DNA of 64,000 nucleotides from Myxococcales bacterium (GTDB lineage Bacteria > Myxococcota_A > Bradymonadia > Bradymonadales > GCA-2716585), in assembly GCA_002716585.1 (NCBI GenBank), contig PBBL01000011.1:89211-153210 (forward strand), written 5' to 3'. Made by a program: the position numbers and the translations under genes. Shown here piece by piece: positions 21,765 to 30,976 of this stretch (position 1 is the stretch's first letter; each line of letters starts with the position of its first letter). The notes below the pieces were generated by a model that was not told the DNA's origin, did no database searches, and saw only the letters and a program-made list of their open reading frames with translations.

Positions 21765-23228
21765 TCATCCGCTCGCCCAACGCACCAACAGCATCACCAC
21801 GATCCCCAGCAGCACCAACCCCACGAACCAGCCCAAAACCGACGCCGCGCTCGGCGGGTCGCCCTGCGGACCCTCCTCCTCGCCCCACGCGTCCCAGCCC
21901 GGGACCTCCTCCACGAAGTCCCCGTCCAGCGCCACCCGCGCGCGGCGGCGCGCCTGCTCCGCGTCCGCGCGCCGCCCGAGCCGCTCCAACACGTCAGCCT
22001 GGCGCCAGTGCATCGCCTCCAACAGCCGATCGTCGCTCTCCAGCGCGATCCTCGCCGTGAGCGCGTCCAGCTGCCCCTGCGCGTCGCCCAGCTCCTCGCA
22101 GAGCGCATCCAGCAGCGCCAGCGCCGCGACACACGACGGGTCGTGCTCCAACGCGCGGCGGCACGCCCGCGCCGCGCCCTCCCGATCATCGCCCAGGCGA
22201 TGGCGCATGCGCGCCTGCTCCACGTAGAGCAGCTCCGGGCGGCGCGCGGCGCGGGCGGCGCGCTCCAGCTCGGCCTCCGCCTCCACCAGCCGCCCCTGCT
22301 CCCCTCGCACCGCGGCCAGCACGCCGCGCGCTTGAGGCGACTCCGGGTCGCGCTCCAGCGCCTCACCCACCGCCGCCTCCGCCTCCTCCACGAGCCCGAG
22401 GTCGAGCGACACCCCCGCCAGCGCCACCCACGCTCGGATCGACTCTGGGGAGCGCCGCACCTTGTCTCGGAACCAGGACAGCGCCTGCGGCGCGCAGCGC
22501 TCACCGGCGGTCTCGGGCTTGACGTGCAGCGCGGCGGCCAGCGCGTCAAGCTGGCGCGCCAGCAACAGGTCGTCGCGCTCCAGCAACGCCTCGTCCAACG
22601 CCCAGACCGCCAACAGCCGCTCCCCCGAGCGCTCCAGGCCGCTCGCCAGCCCCTCAAAGCAGGCCGCGTCCACCGGGGTCCCCATCGTCGGCTCCTCGGC
22701 CAGCTCAAAGAGCGCGCCGCTCAGCTCACCGCGCTCGGCCAGCTCCAGCACCGGGAGCCGATCGCGGTACGCGTCGCCGCGCTCGGGGCTCACCTGCGAC
22801 GACAACCCCACCAACGACGCGCACGCCTCCCGCGCTTCGGCCCACTCCCCGCGCCTCGCCCGGATCGCCAGGATCACCTCCAGCGCGGTCCAGCGCGCCT
22901 CCGGGTCGGCGCTCGTGAGCAGCGGCTCGACCAACAGCCGCGCCTCCTGGTCGCGGCGGTTCCAGACCAGGATCGTGGCGGTGTCGAGCAGGACGCCTGG
23001 GTCGCCGGGGGCTTGCGCGTGGCCATGGAGCGCGGCCAGCGCCGCCTGCCCCTGGAACCCGTTGCGATCGAGCACCTCGGCCAGCTCGATCCAGCTCGCC
23101 GCCGACCCCGGATCCTCGCGCAACGCCTCCAGCAGCGGCACCGCGCGGGTGGGGGCGCAGCTCGCCAACGCGTCGAGGACGTCGCTGGGGTCGGCGATGG
23201 CGGCTTGGAGTGGGTGGGGCGCGTTCAC
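21765..23228 (-). CDS. tail-anchored TPR-rich protein
   Basis: 487 residues, GTG start. It is almost entirely helical TPR-like repeats rich in Ala/Leu/Glu. A single hydrophobic helix (GWFVGLVLLGIVVMLLVRW) ends four residues from the C-terminus, so the repeat region should face the cytoplasm with the protein anchored by its tail. There is no catalytic motif, and it is probably a protein-interaction scaffold. On the minus strand a TATACT -10-like hexamer (23267-23272) lies about 40 bases upstream. The 223-base gap downstream of its stop, before the macroglobulin start, holds no gene. Confidence 0.8.
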   Translation of the reverse strand: MNAPHPLQAAIADPSDVLDALASCAPTRAVPLLEALREDPGSAASWIELAEVLDRNGFQGQAALAALHGHAQAPGDPGVLLDTATILVWNRRDQEARLLVEPLLTSADPEARWTALEVILAIRARRGEWAEAREACASLVGLSSQVSPERGDAYRDRLPVLELAERGELSGALFELAEEPTMGTPVDAACFEGLASGLERSGERLLAVWALDEALLERDDLLLARQLDALAAALHVKPETAGERCAPQALSWFRDKVRRSPESIRAWVALAGVSLDLGLVEEAEAAVGEALERDPESPQARGVLAAVRGEQGRLVEAEAELERAARAARRPELLYVEQARMRHRLGDDREGAARACRRALEHDPSCVAALALLDALCEELGDAQGQLDALTARIALESDDRLLEAMHWRQADVLERLGRRADAEQARRRARVALDGDFVEEVPGWDAWGEEEGPQGDPPSAASVLGWFVGLVLLGIVVMLLVRWASG

Positions 23229-23432
23229 AGCTCGTCGCGGGCTCGGGTCAGCGGTTCAGACCTCGCAGTATAGTCCCCTTCGCGTCAGGACGCACCTGGC
23301 TTGCATCCAACCTGAGGCGTCTGCGATAGTGCCCGGCATCTGAAGCGACGACCGACGCTCGTGGTCACACCACCTCCGCCGGGTCACGCTGAACATCGCG
23401 CGACCCGGACCCTACGCGACAAGGAGAGTTGC

Positions 23433-24833
23433 ATGCGCCTGACATTCTACGGAGCCGCAGACGACGTCACCGGCAGCTGCCACCTTCTCGAGACCCAGAA
23501 CCACCGCATCCTGTTCGACTGCGGGATGTTCGTGGGGGGGGCGCTGACCGCGCGAAACCGCGACGAGCTGCCCTTCGACCCGGCCACCATCGACTACCTG
23601 CTCCTCTCCCACGCCCACCTCGATCACTGCGGGCGGATCCCGCTCCTGGTCAAGAAGGGGTTTCGGGGGAGCATCGTCACCACCCTGGCCACCTACGACC
23701 TCGCCCGGCTCGTGATGCTGGACTCCGCGGGCATCCAGGAGGAGGACGCGCGCCGCAAGAATCGCAAGCGCCACCGCCTCGGGGAGGAGCGCGTCGAGCC
23801 CCTCTACACCGTGGAGGACGTCCTGGAGTGCCTCGACTTCTTCGACACCTTCGTCATCTACGACGAGGCGGTCGAGCTGACCGACGAGCTGACGGTCACC
23901 TTCCGCGACGCCGGTCACATCCTGGGGAGCGCCTTCATCGAGCTGACGGTCACCGAAGGCCGCCGCCGCCGCTCCTCCACGCGTCGGATCACCTACAGCG
24001 GCGACCTGGGCAACCTCGACAAGCCCCTTATCCGCGACCCCCAGATCCCCAGCGAGGCGGACATCGTCATCATGGAGTCCACCTACGGCGACCGCAGCCA
24101 CCGCCCCTTCGACGACTCGGTCGATGAGTTCCGCCAGGCCGTCGTCTCCAGCCTGGAGCGGGGCGGCAACGTGCTCATCCCGTCGTTCGCGCTGGGGCGC
24201 GCCCAGGAGCTGCTCTACGTGCTCCACGACTTCTACCGGGCGGGCGATCTGCCGCGCTGTCGGATCTTCCTCGACTCGCCGATGGCGATCAACGCCACCC
24301 GGGTGTTCACCAAGCACGGCGACTGCTTCGATCAGGAGGCGCTGGCCCTCGCCGAGTCGGGGCAGAACCCCTTTGACTTCGAGCTGCTCCGCTACACGCG
24401 CCACTCGGACGACAGCCGCGAGATCAACAGCTACCGCTCCGGGGCGATCATCATCGCGGGCTCCGGGATGTGCACCGGCGGGCGGATCCTGCACCACCTC
24501 AAGCACAACCTGTGGCGCCCTGAGTGCTCGGTGATCTTCGTCGGCTACGCCGCGCGCGGGACCCTCGGCCGCCGCATCATCGACGGCGAGCAGACCGTGC
24601 GGATCCACGGCGCCGAGATCGCCAACCGCGCCCAGGTCTGGACCATCGGCGGCTTCTCCGCCCACGCCGGGCAGCAGACCCTGCTCGACTGGATCGACCA
24701 GACGGGCGACCCCGAGGTGACCTTCCTGGTCCACGGCGAGGAGCGGGCGCAGCAGGCGCTGGCGCACCAGCTCGATGAGGGGCTGGGGATGTCCGTGCAG
24801 CGCCCCACCTTCGGAGAAGGCTTCGATATTTGA
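23433..24833 (+). CDS. beta-CASP metallo-beta-lactamase RNA-processing nuclease
   Basis: 466 residues; the start is fixed by AAGGAGAG just before the ATG, although the frame is open for 24 more codons upstream. Metal-binding motif HAHLDHCGRIP, later His/Asp motifs (DAGHILGSAF; YSGDLGN) and the beta-CASP insertion with ESTYGDR, IPSFALGRAQELLY and SGMCTGGRILHHL are all present. The final FSAHAGQQTLLDW motif supplies the last His ligand. This is the YsxB/CPSF73-like family of endo/exonucleases. It has its own short upstream region and no operon partner on its strand. Confidence 0.92.
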   Translation: MRLTFYGAADDVTGSCHLLETQNHRILFDCGMFVGGALTARNRDELPFDPATIDYLLLSHAHLDHCGRIPLLVKKGFRGSIVTTLATYDLARLVMLDSAGIQEEDARRKNRKRHRLGEERVEPLYTVEDVLECLDFFDTFVIYDEAVELTDELTVTFRDAGHILGSAFIELTVTEGRRRRSSTRRITYSGDLGNLDKPLIRDPQIPSEADIVIMESTYGDRSHRPFDDSVDEFRQAVVSSLERGGNVLIPSFALGRAQELLYVLHDFYRAGDLPRCRIFLDSPMAINATRVFTKHGDCFDQEALALAESGQNPFDFELLRYTRHSDDSREINSYRSGAIIIAGSGMCTGGRILHHLKHNLWRPECSVIFVGYAARGTLGRRIIDGEQTVRIHGAEIANRAQVWTIGGFSAHAGQQTLLDWIDQTGDPEVTFLVHGEERAQQALAHQLDEGLGMSVQRPTFGEGFDI

Positions 24834-24854
24834 GCCCCCTGGAGGGTCGAGGAC

Positions 24855-24883
24855 TTGTCGTCCGTCAGGGGAACGCCTATCCT
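24855..24883 (+). promoter_or_regulatory. possible sigma70-type promoter
   Basis: TTGTCG and TATCCT are separated by 17 bases, each matching four of six consensus positions. It lies 35 bases before the unknown 296-residue gene and just after the nuclease stop. Confidence 0.35.
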
Positions 24884-24917
24884 TGCAAGAAGACCGTGCT
24901 GAACCAGCGAGGACGCC

Positions 24918-25808
24918 ATGCCACCCATCAGCCCAATCCCAATCATCAGCCACGCGTTGTTCATGTCCAAGGGGCTCAAGCTCCCCACGGATGACGGCTG
25001 GGAGCAGCCCCAGAACCAGGGGCCGGACAACCCCAGCGCGGATCAGTACTCGGACGCGCTCTCGCCGGACGAGATGATCGCCATCCCGAAGGTGATCCCG
25101 CCGCAGTTCATGCCTCAGAACATGAACAAGTACCACATGGACAGCTGCAACGACGTCGGGGCGAAGTTCAAGAAGTTCCAGGACGACATGCTCAACGCGG
25201 TCAAGTTCGCGCACAGCATGTGGAAGCTCCAGGCCAAGTTCAAGGACTTGAAGGTCAACGCCGTGACTGCGCTGGGCACCCCGGGGTGCCTCGACGGCCC
25301 CAAGCTGGAGAGCTTCATCAAGATGGCACCCTCCGCCGCCGTGATGATCGGCAACGAGGGCAAGTACCGCGACGCTGTCGCCAAGGGCGTCTCGGACTGC
25401 TTCGAGAAGTGGCAGAAGAAGGTCATGGTCCCCGGCCTGCCCTGGTACCCGGCGTTCGCAGCGTGGCCTGGCCCCATGGCGCCCCCGATGCCCAACGTCC
25501 CGATGCCCCTGATCGCCTGCCCCTCCGCCGAGATGGCCCAGATCGTCGCCCCCAACTCCATGAAGAAGGCGATGATCGACGCCCTCGACAGCGGCCTCAA
25601 GAACGACGACCCCGACAAGCAGCACGAGGCGCTGTTCGAGTCGATCGCCACCGCGCTGTCGCTCGCCTTCTTGATGTGGCTGCCTCAGCAACAGGTCATG
25701 CTCGTCCTGGGCAAGGGCCCGGTGCCCTCCTTCGCGCCCCCGTATGTCCCGGTTGGTCCCGTGGTCATGGGCGACAACCTTCCGATCCCGGGGCACCTGA
25801 TGACATGA
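24918..25808 (+). CDS. conserved-looking protein of unknown function
   Basis: 296 residues, GAGGA 4 bases before the ATG. I do not recognise the family securely. It has no signal peptide. The N-terminus is Pro/Ile-rich (MPPISPIPIISHALFM). A charged helical region (about 70-115) contains 'CNDVGAKFKKFQDDMLNAVKFA'. A Met/Pro-rich middle (PGPMAPPMPNVPMPL) and a C-terminus VPSFAPPYVPVGPVVMGDN are the most distinctive parts. This last motif reminds me of proteins encoded with contractile-injection or type VI systems, but no such genes are near, so that is only a hint. Codon use is typical of the region, supporting a real gene. It stands alone between the nuclease and the ligase-like gene. Confidence 0.8.
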   Translation: MPPISPIPIISHALFMSKGLKLPTDDGWEQPQNQGPDNPSADQYSDALSPDEMIAIPKVIPPQFMPQNMNKYHMDSCNDVGAKFKKFQDDMLNAVKFAHSMWKLQAKFKDLKVNAVTALGTPGCLDGPKLESFIKMAPSAAVMIGNEGKYRDAVAKGVSDCFEKWQKKVMVPGLPWYPAFAAWPGPMAPPMPNVPMPLIACPSAEMAQIVAPNSMKKAMIDALDSGLKNDDPDKQHEALFESIATALSLAFLMWLPQQQVMLVLGKGPVPSFAPPYVPVGPVVMGDNLPIPGHLMT

Positions 25809-25812
25809 GCCC

Positions 25813-28245
25813 ATGCCACCACACCACGACCGAGGCGCGTTGACGCTCATCGTCGCGCTCATCGCGCTGCCTCCGCTCCTCCTCGGCAGCGTCCACACCC
25901 CGACCATCATCGCGCTGACGCTCGCCTGCGTCGCCCTCGCGGGCGTGTCCACCTGGCGCGCCCGCGGCGAGGAGCGCCCGAACCTCCTCAGCCCCCTCGG
26001 GGTCGCCGCGGGCCTGATCGGGCTGTGGTCCCTCGCGCAGCTCATCCCGCTCCCCGCCGCGCTGCTCGCCGCGCTCAGCCCCGAAAACGCGGAGGCGCGC
26101 GCCGCCCTCGCGCCGCTCCTGAACACCGCGGCCTCGGGGGCGCTGTCGGTCGCCCCGGCCGCGACCGCCCTCGCGGCCACGCGCTGGCTTGGGCTCGCCG
26201 CCGCCGCCCTCGCGCTCGCCACGTGGCTCCGCCTCGCCCCCCCTTCGGCCACTCAGGAGCGCGTCGCCGCCCTCGCGCTCACCGCGACCGGCGCCGCGAC
26301 GGTCGTCATCGGCCTGGCTCAGTCCGCCTTCGGCAGCGGTCGCCACCTGCTCGGCTTCATCGAGACCAACTCCAACGCGCTGGGGATCGTCTCGGGCACC
26401 TTCGTCAACCCCAACCACGCCGGGACGCTGCTCGCCATGGCGACGCTCACCGCGGTCGGGCTGGCGCTCGACGAGACAGGCCGCGCCCGCGCGGGGGCTG
26501 CGGCGGTCGCCGTGCTCTGTGGCACGGGGCTCCTCCTCAACGCCTCGCGCGGCGCGCTGTTGGGGTTCACCGGAGGCGCCGCCGCGCTGGCGGCGGCGCT
26601 CGCCTGGCGGCACCGCGCCACGCCAGGCGCCTTCAAGCGCGCGCTGCCCAGCGTCGCCCTCATCGCGCTGTCGCTGCTCCTCGCCGTCGGCGCGTCGCTC
26701 GCGATGGGCTGGGACAAGCGGCTCGCCTGGGAGCTGGCCCGGGACCGCTCGCTCGCCGACCTGACCTGGAACAACACCAAGTGGCAGCTCATCGCAGGCG
26801 CCCTGGAGCTGGCCCAGCGGTTCCCCCTCACCGGCGTCGGCGCCGACGCCTTCCCCCACGTCGCCCCGACGGTCCTGGGCGCCGACGCGCCGACCAACCG
26901 ATACACCTTCGTGGAGTCCGACCCGCCCGAGCTGCTGGCCACCCTCGGCGTCCCCATCGCGCTGCTCTCCATGGGGCTGGCCGCCTTCGCCGGATGGCGC
27001 GCCGCGCGCCCCTCGGGTGACGCCGAGCCCTTCTCCCACACGGCGTTGGGGTTGGGCGCCGCGCTCGTCGCGTTCGTGATCCACTCGGGGGCCTCCTTCA
27101 ACATCGTCATCCTCGGGCTCGCGCTCCCCGCGCTGGCGGTCGCCGAGGTGCTGCTCGCGCGGCGACGCCCCGAAGGGTGGCTGCGCCTGCCGACCGCCGC
27201 ATCGGCGGCGCTGACGTGCCTCATCCTGCTCGGCGCCTCGCTCGGGGTGTGGCGACACACCAGCCTGCTCGCCGAGCAGGAGACCTTCGAGGCGCTGGTC
27301 CGCGCCCCCAGCCCCTCGCAGGAGGAGGCGATGGGCGCCACCCGCGACATGCTGGAGCAGCTCCCGATGGATGGGCACACGATCAGCTCCGCGGCGCTGC
27401 TGCTCAAGCGCGCCCACGCGGCCTCGAACGCCCCCGGGGACCCTCCCCCCAGCCTGGAGCTGGCGCGGCGAGCCAACACGCTGGCGCCCAACTCGCCGCT
27501 GTCCTGGCTGGTCCGCGCTCGCCTCGCGGCGTCCACGAAGCAGTGGGGCGAGGCCGCCGCAGGGTACCGAGGCTACCTGGAGCGTCAGAAGACCGGCGAC
27601 GTCGCGCTCCTCCCGGAGATCCTGGCGGTCCTGCCGGACGCGGCGCACCGCGCAGCCGCCCTCCCGCCGCGCGGCGACGCGCTCAACAACGTCTTCAAGG
27701 CGCTCAGCGACGCCAAGCGCCCGACCACGCTGATGGAGCTGGCCACCGAGCTTCAGGCGCTGCACCCGGACTCCCCGGACGCCTCCATCTTCGCGATCCG
27801 CGCCGCGGCGCATGCGGGGCAGCCGCTGCTCGCCGAGCTTCACGGCCAACAGATGATCGCCACCTTCCCCGACCACCCGCAGGGCTACGTCCTCACCGCG
27901 AAGGCGATGTCGGCGCAGGATCGCCCCGCCGAGGCGCTCCGCGTGCTCGACAAGGGGGTCGAGGCGACCGGCAAGCCCTCGGTGAGGCTGCTCCGGGTCA
28001 CGCAGCTCATCCACGCGACGGGCGCGGGGCGACCCGCCGACGCCGACGCGCGCATCGACGATGACATCGCCGCGCTCCGCAAGGAGACGATCGACAACGT
28101 CACCCTCCGCGCTCGGACCTTCTACCTGTCCGGGCTCCGTTGGCAGAAGCGCGGGCAACCCGAGCGGGCCCGCCGCGACTTTGAGCGCGCCGCTCGCCTC
28201 AAGCCATCGACCTACGCCAAGCTGCTCAAGCCCGAGGCGCCATGA
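25813..28245 (+). CDS. O-antigen ligase/polymerase-like membrane protein with TPR C-terminus
   Basis: 810 residues. About ten transmembrane helices fill the first 480 residues. The Wzy_C/O-antigen-ligase signature region contains the loop FVNPNHAGTLLAM and NASRGALLGF. The remaining 330 residues are soluble TPR-like helices. Members of this family polymerise or ligate glycans at the periplasmic face, or act as PglL-type O-oligosaccharyltransferases. No glycan synthesis genes lie nearby, so the substrate cannot be inferred. It begins 4 bases after the preceding stop and its own stop overlaps the next lipoprotein by 4 bases (ATGA). Confidence 0.85.
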   Translation: MPPHHDRGALTLIVALIALPPLLLGSVHTPTIIALTLACVALAGVSTWRARGEERPNLLSPLGVAAGLIGLWSLAQLIPLPAALLAALSPENAEARAALAPLLNTAASGALSVAPAATALAATRWLGLAAAALALATWLRLAPPSATQERVAALALTATGAATVVIGLAQSAFGSGRHLLGFIETNSNALGIVSGTFVNPNHAGTLLAMATLTAVGLALDETGRARAGAAAVAVLCGTGLLLNASRGALLGFTGGAAALAAALAWRHRATPGAFKRALPSVALIALSLLLAVGASLAMGWDKRLAWELARDRSLADLTWNNTKWQLIAGALELAQRFPLTGVGADAFPHVAPTVLGADAPTNRYTFVESDPPELLATLGVPIALLSMGLAAFAGWRAARPSGDAEPFSHTALGLGAALVAFVIHSGASFNIVILGLALPALAVAEVLLARRRPEGWLRLPTAASAALTCLILLGASLGVWRHTSLLAEQETFEALVRAPSPSQEEAMGATRDMLEQLPMDGHTISSAALLLKRAHAASNAPGDPPPSLELARRANTLAPNSPLSWLVRARLAASTKQWGEAAAGYRGYLERQKTGDVALLPEILAVLPDAAHRAAALPPRGDALNNVFKALSDAKRPTTLMELATELQALHPDSPDASIFAIRAAAHAGQPLLAELHGQQMIATFPDHPQGYVLTAKAMSAQDRPAEALRVLDKGVEATGKPSVRLLRVTQLIHATGAGRPADADARIDDDIAALRKETIDNVTLRARTFYLSGLRWQKRGQPERARRDFERAARLKPSTYAKLLKPEAP

Positions 28246-28730
28246 TCCGCACCGTCGCACCGCTCGCGCTCCTGACGCTCCTCATCGCCTGCAAAGCCCC
28301 CGCGACGCCCCAGGAGCCCGCGCTGGAGTTCCCGCAGGGAGCAGTCAGGGCGGCGCTCGATCAGCCCACCGCGGTGGCCACGGAGCGCCTCAAGGACATC
28401 TACCCAAAGGCGCGCGTGGTGCCTGGGCCGCTGCATCGGATCGTGACGTCGGACGAGCAGGTCGAGGAGCTGATCCTGTTTCAGGACATGCGCTCCGCTC
28501 GGGTCAACTCGGTCGTGGTGAAGTTCAGCGAGCGCCTGACGGAGACGGAGCGCCGGGCGATCCTCAAGACGACGGGGGTGGACGAGCTGGCGCAGCTGAA
28601 GGCGGGCGAGGTGCAGGAGAGCGCCCACGAGGGGCTGCTGTGGCGAGCGCGGTGGGGGGATCGTCAGGGGCGGTTGACCGTGACGGTGGAGGCGCCTCGG
28701 GAGGTCAGCCCCGCACCGCGAGCCAGATGA
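28242..28730 (+). CDS. small lipoprotein of unknown function
   Basis: 162 residues with a signal peptide and lipobox LLIAC near residue 17. It has no recognisable domain; the mature part is mixed alpha/beta and charged. It is coupled to the ligase-like gene by an ATGA overlap, so it may assist glycan transfer or be a partner lipoprotein. Its last 26 bases overlap the convergent kinase gene. Confidence 0.75.
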   Translation: MIRTVAPLALLTLLIACKAPATPQEPALEFPQGAVRAALDQPTAVATERLKDIYPKARVVPGPLHRIVTSDEQVEELILFQDMRSARVNSVVVKFSERLTETERRAILKTTGVDELAQLKAGEVQESAHEGLLWRARWGDRQGRLTVTVEAPREVSPAPRAR

Positions 28731-29910
28731 TGAGCACGAGCGCGACGAGGGAGAGCGCGAGCGCGCCGCCGACGATGGCGTACATGAACGTGAGGCGACC
28801 CGAGTCGAGGGCGTCGCCCGTGTTCGCGGGGGGTCGGGGAGGCGCCGGGATGTCAGCGGCCGAAGGGGTCGGCGCGGGCTGCGGCGACGGATCGGGCGCG
28901 GTCCGCGCAGGCTCCGCGCGGGACACCGCGGTCGGCACCGGAGAGGTGGCGATCAGCTCGGGGACGGCCTCGGCGCGAATGGTCGGCAGGTCGTCTCTCT
29001 CGTCCCGGGGCGAGGCTGGGGCGTCGACGGGCTCGGGCACGCTCTGCATGGTGCCCGTCCCGGTGAAGTCCGCGAACGCCGCCGCGAACTCCTCGGCGGT
29101 CTCGTAGCGCTTCTCGGGCTTCTTCTCCAGGGCGTGGAGGATCGCGACGCCGAGCTTGCTCTCGGCGATCTCGGGCGGCAGCGGCGGCGGCGGATCGTTG
29201 ATCTGCCGCATCATGGTCTGGACCGGGTTGGCGTTCTCGAAGGGGAGCCGCCCGGTGACCATCTCGTACATGACGATCCCCAGCGAGTAGAGATCGCTCG
29301 ACCCGGTGAGCTGCTTGCCGTAGCACTGCTCGGGGCTCATGTAGGCCGGCGTCCCGACGGTCCCGCCCGCCATGGTGAGCTTGGCCGTCTCCTTGAGGGT
29401 GCCCCCTTTGCCGCCCGTGACCACCTTGGCGATGCCGAAGTCGAACACCTTGACGAAGTCCGGCGTCGGCATGTTGTTGCAGATGAAGATGTTCTCCGGC
29501 TTGAGATCCCGGTGCACGATCCCCAACAGATGCGCCTCGCCGAGCGACAGCAGCGTCTGCTGGGCGATGCGCGCGGCGCGCTCGGGGGCGAGCCGCTTCT
29601 CCTTCTTGATCAGCTTGTCGAGCGGGATCCCCTCTAGGAACTCCATCACGATGTACATCCGGTTGTCTTCGAGCGTGCCGAAGTCGTGGATGTTGATGGT
29701 GTGGGGGCTGTTGAGCTGACTGGAGAGCTTGGCCTCCCGGCGGAAGCGGTGCCGCAGCTCATCGTCGTTCTGTGAGCGGGGGATCAGGACCTTGATCGCG
29801 ACGGTGCGACCGATGCTGGTCTGGGTCGCGCGGTAGACCGCGCCGAAGGACCCCTGGCCCAGCTTGGCCTCGATCTTGTACTTCCCCTCAATGACTTCGC
29901 CTGGCTGCAT
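28705..29910 (-). CDS. Ser/Thr protein kinase with C-terminal membrane helix
   Basis: 401 residues. The kinase domain from residue 10 to about 275 has GQGSFGAVYRA, VAIK, HRDLKPEN, DFGIA and GTPAYMSPEQ, all intact. A Pro/Ala linker leads to one helix (FMYAIVGGALALSLVALVLIIWLAV) that ends two or three residues from the C-terminus. It is thus tail-anchored, with no external sensor domain, and presumably receives signal through partners. The start is M of MQPGEVIEGKY, typical for this kinase group. Confidence 0.92.
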   Translation of the reverse strand: MQPGEVIEGKYKIEAKLGQGSFGAVYRATQTSIGRTVAIKVLIPRSQNDDELRHRFRREAKLSSQLNSPHTINIHDFGTLEDNRMYIVMEFLEGIPLDKLIKKEKRLAPERAARIAQQTLLSLGEAHLLGIVHRDLKPENIFICNNMPTPDFVKVFDFGIAKVVTGGKGGTLKETAKLTMAGGTVGTPAYMSPEQCYGKQLTGSSDLYSLGIVMYEMVTGRLPFENANPVQTMMRQINDPPPPLPPEIAESKLGVAILHALEKKPEKRYETAEEFAAAFADFTGTGTMQSVPEPVDAPASPRDERDDLPTIRAEAVPELIATSPVPTAVSRAEPARTAPDPSPQPAPTPSAADIPAPPRPPANTGDALDSGRLTFMYAIVGGALALSLVALVLIIWLAVRG

Positions 29911-30084
29911 GGGACTCGTTCACGTTGAACAGGACGTCCGGCAACGGCCTGAACGGGTTTGGGTGACATCATCAACGCACGCGGCGTGGGGCTCGTACCC
30001 CTGACGCCATGGTCGTACACGTTGGAGTATCGCACATGTCTCATGCTTTGATAAGCCGTTCACCCACCCGAGTCAAACGAATGA

Positions 30085-30124
30085 CCGCGGGCTCGCCCAA
30101 CGCAGCCTCCAGGCGAGCCCGCGG
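30085..30124 (-). terminator. strong hairpin, terminator of the UlaG-like gene
   Basis: A perfect 13-bp GC stem (CCGCGGGCTCGCC and its complement) closes a 14-base loop, 10 bases past the stop on the minus strand. The T-run after it is poor. Confidence 0.6.
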
Positions 30125-30134
30125 CGGTTGACGC

Positions 30135-30860
30135 TCAGGAGATCGTCCCGCCGGGCTCGGTCGAGAGCACCTCGACCTCCAGGTTGAGCTTGTCCAGCTC
30201 GGCCTTGAACGCCTCGGGCGTCCCCGTCAGGATCGGGAAGGTGCCGTAGTGGCAGGGGATCGCCGCCTTGACCCCGAGCATCTTGCAGGCCATCGCCGCC
30301 TGGCGCGGATCCATCGTGAACCAGTCCCCGATCGGCAGGATCGCCGCGTCCGGGCTGTACAGCTCGCCGATGAGCGCCATGTCGCCGAACAGGCTCGTGT
30401 CGCCCGCGATGTAGAGCGTCGTGCTGGAGAACGTCACCACGAAGCCCGCCGGATCGCCGAGGTAGACCACCGTGCCGTCCTCCTCGGTGAAGCTCGACGA
30501 GTGGCGCGCGTCGGTCATCGACACCGACACCGCCTCAAGCGACGGCACCTTCACCGTGCCGCCCTTGTTCATCCCCACCAGCTTGTCCGCCGACACCCCC
30601 TTGGAGCCCAGCCACGACGTCAGGTCGTAGATCCCCACGATCGACCCGCTGCACCGCTCGTGCGCCGTGAACACGTCCCCGATGTGATCGCCGTGTCCGT
30701 GGGTGATCAGGATCGCGTCCGCCGACGCCTCGTGGAACGCCTCCGGGCACTTCGGGTTGCTCGCCAGCCACGGATCCACCAGGATCGTCTCGCCCTCCGG
30801 GGTCTTGATCAGGAAGGTCGAGTGCCCCAGCCACGTCACCTCAATGCCATTCAGTCCCAT
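30135..30860 (-). CDS. UlaG-like metal-dependent hydrolase (UPF0173 type)
   Basis: 241 residues from the ATG with GAGGAG 7 bases upstream; a longer frame from 30899 lacks support. The metallo-beta-lactamase fold is seen in VTWLGHSTFLI, the metal motif THGHGDHIG, DARHSSSF, AGDTSLFGDM and CHYGTFPIL. This matches the UlaG/UPF0173 hydrolases, whose substrates are usually unknown. It is cytoplasmic. It ends at a strong hairpin and is divergent from the FGE-domain lipoprotein. Confidence 0.92.
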   Translation of the reverse strand: MGLNGIEVTWLGHSTFLIKTPEGETILVDPWLASNPKCPEAFHEASADAILITHGHGDHIGDVFTAHERCSGSIVGIYDLTSWLGSKGVSADKLVGMNKGGTVKVPSLEAVSVSMTDARHSSSFTEEDGTVVYLGDPAGFVVTFSSTTLYIAGDTSLFGDMALIGELYSPDAAILPIGDWFTMDPRQAAMACKMLGVKAAIPCHYGTFPILTGTPEAFKAELDKLNLEVEVLSTEPGGTIS

Positions 30861-30924
30861 CGTCGCTCCTCCTCGTCTCGCGCCTCGCCGCCCACCCAAC
30901 GACCCGTTGGAGCCGGGTGTTTAG

Positions 30925-30953
30925 TTGACAGCCGCGCCTGTTTGGGGCGCAAT
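30925..30953 (+). promoter_or_regulatory. possible promoter of the FGE-domain lipoprotein
   Basis: A perfect TTGACA at 30925-30930 stands 17 bases from a poor -10 (CGCAAT). A 6-bp hairpin (GGGGCG-CAAT-CGCCCC, 30944-30959) overlaps the -10 region. Confidence 0.3.
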
Positions 30954-30976
30954 CGCCCCGCGTTTCGGTACTCTGC

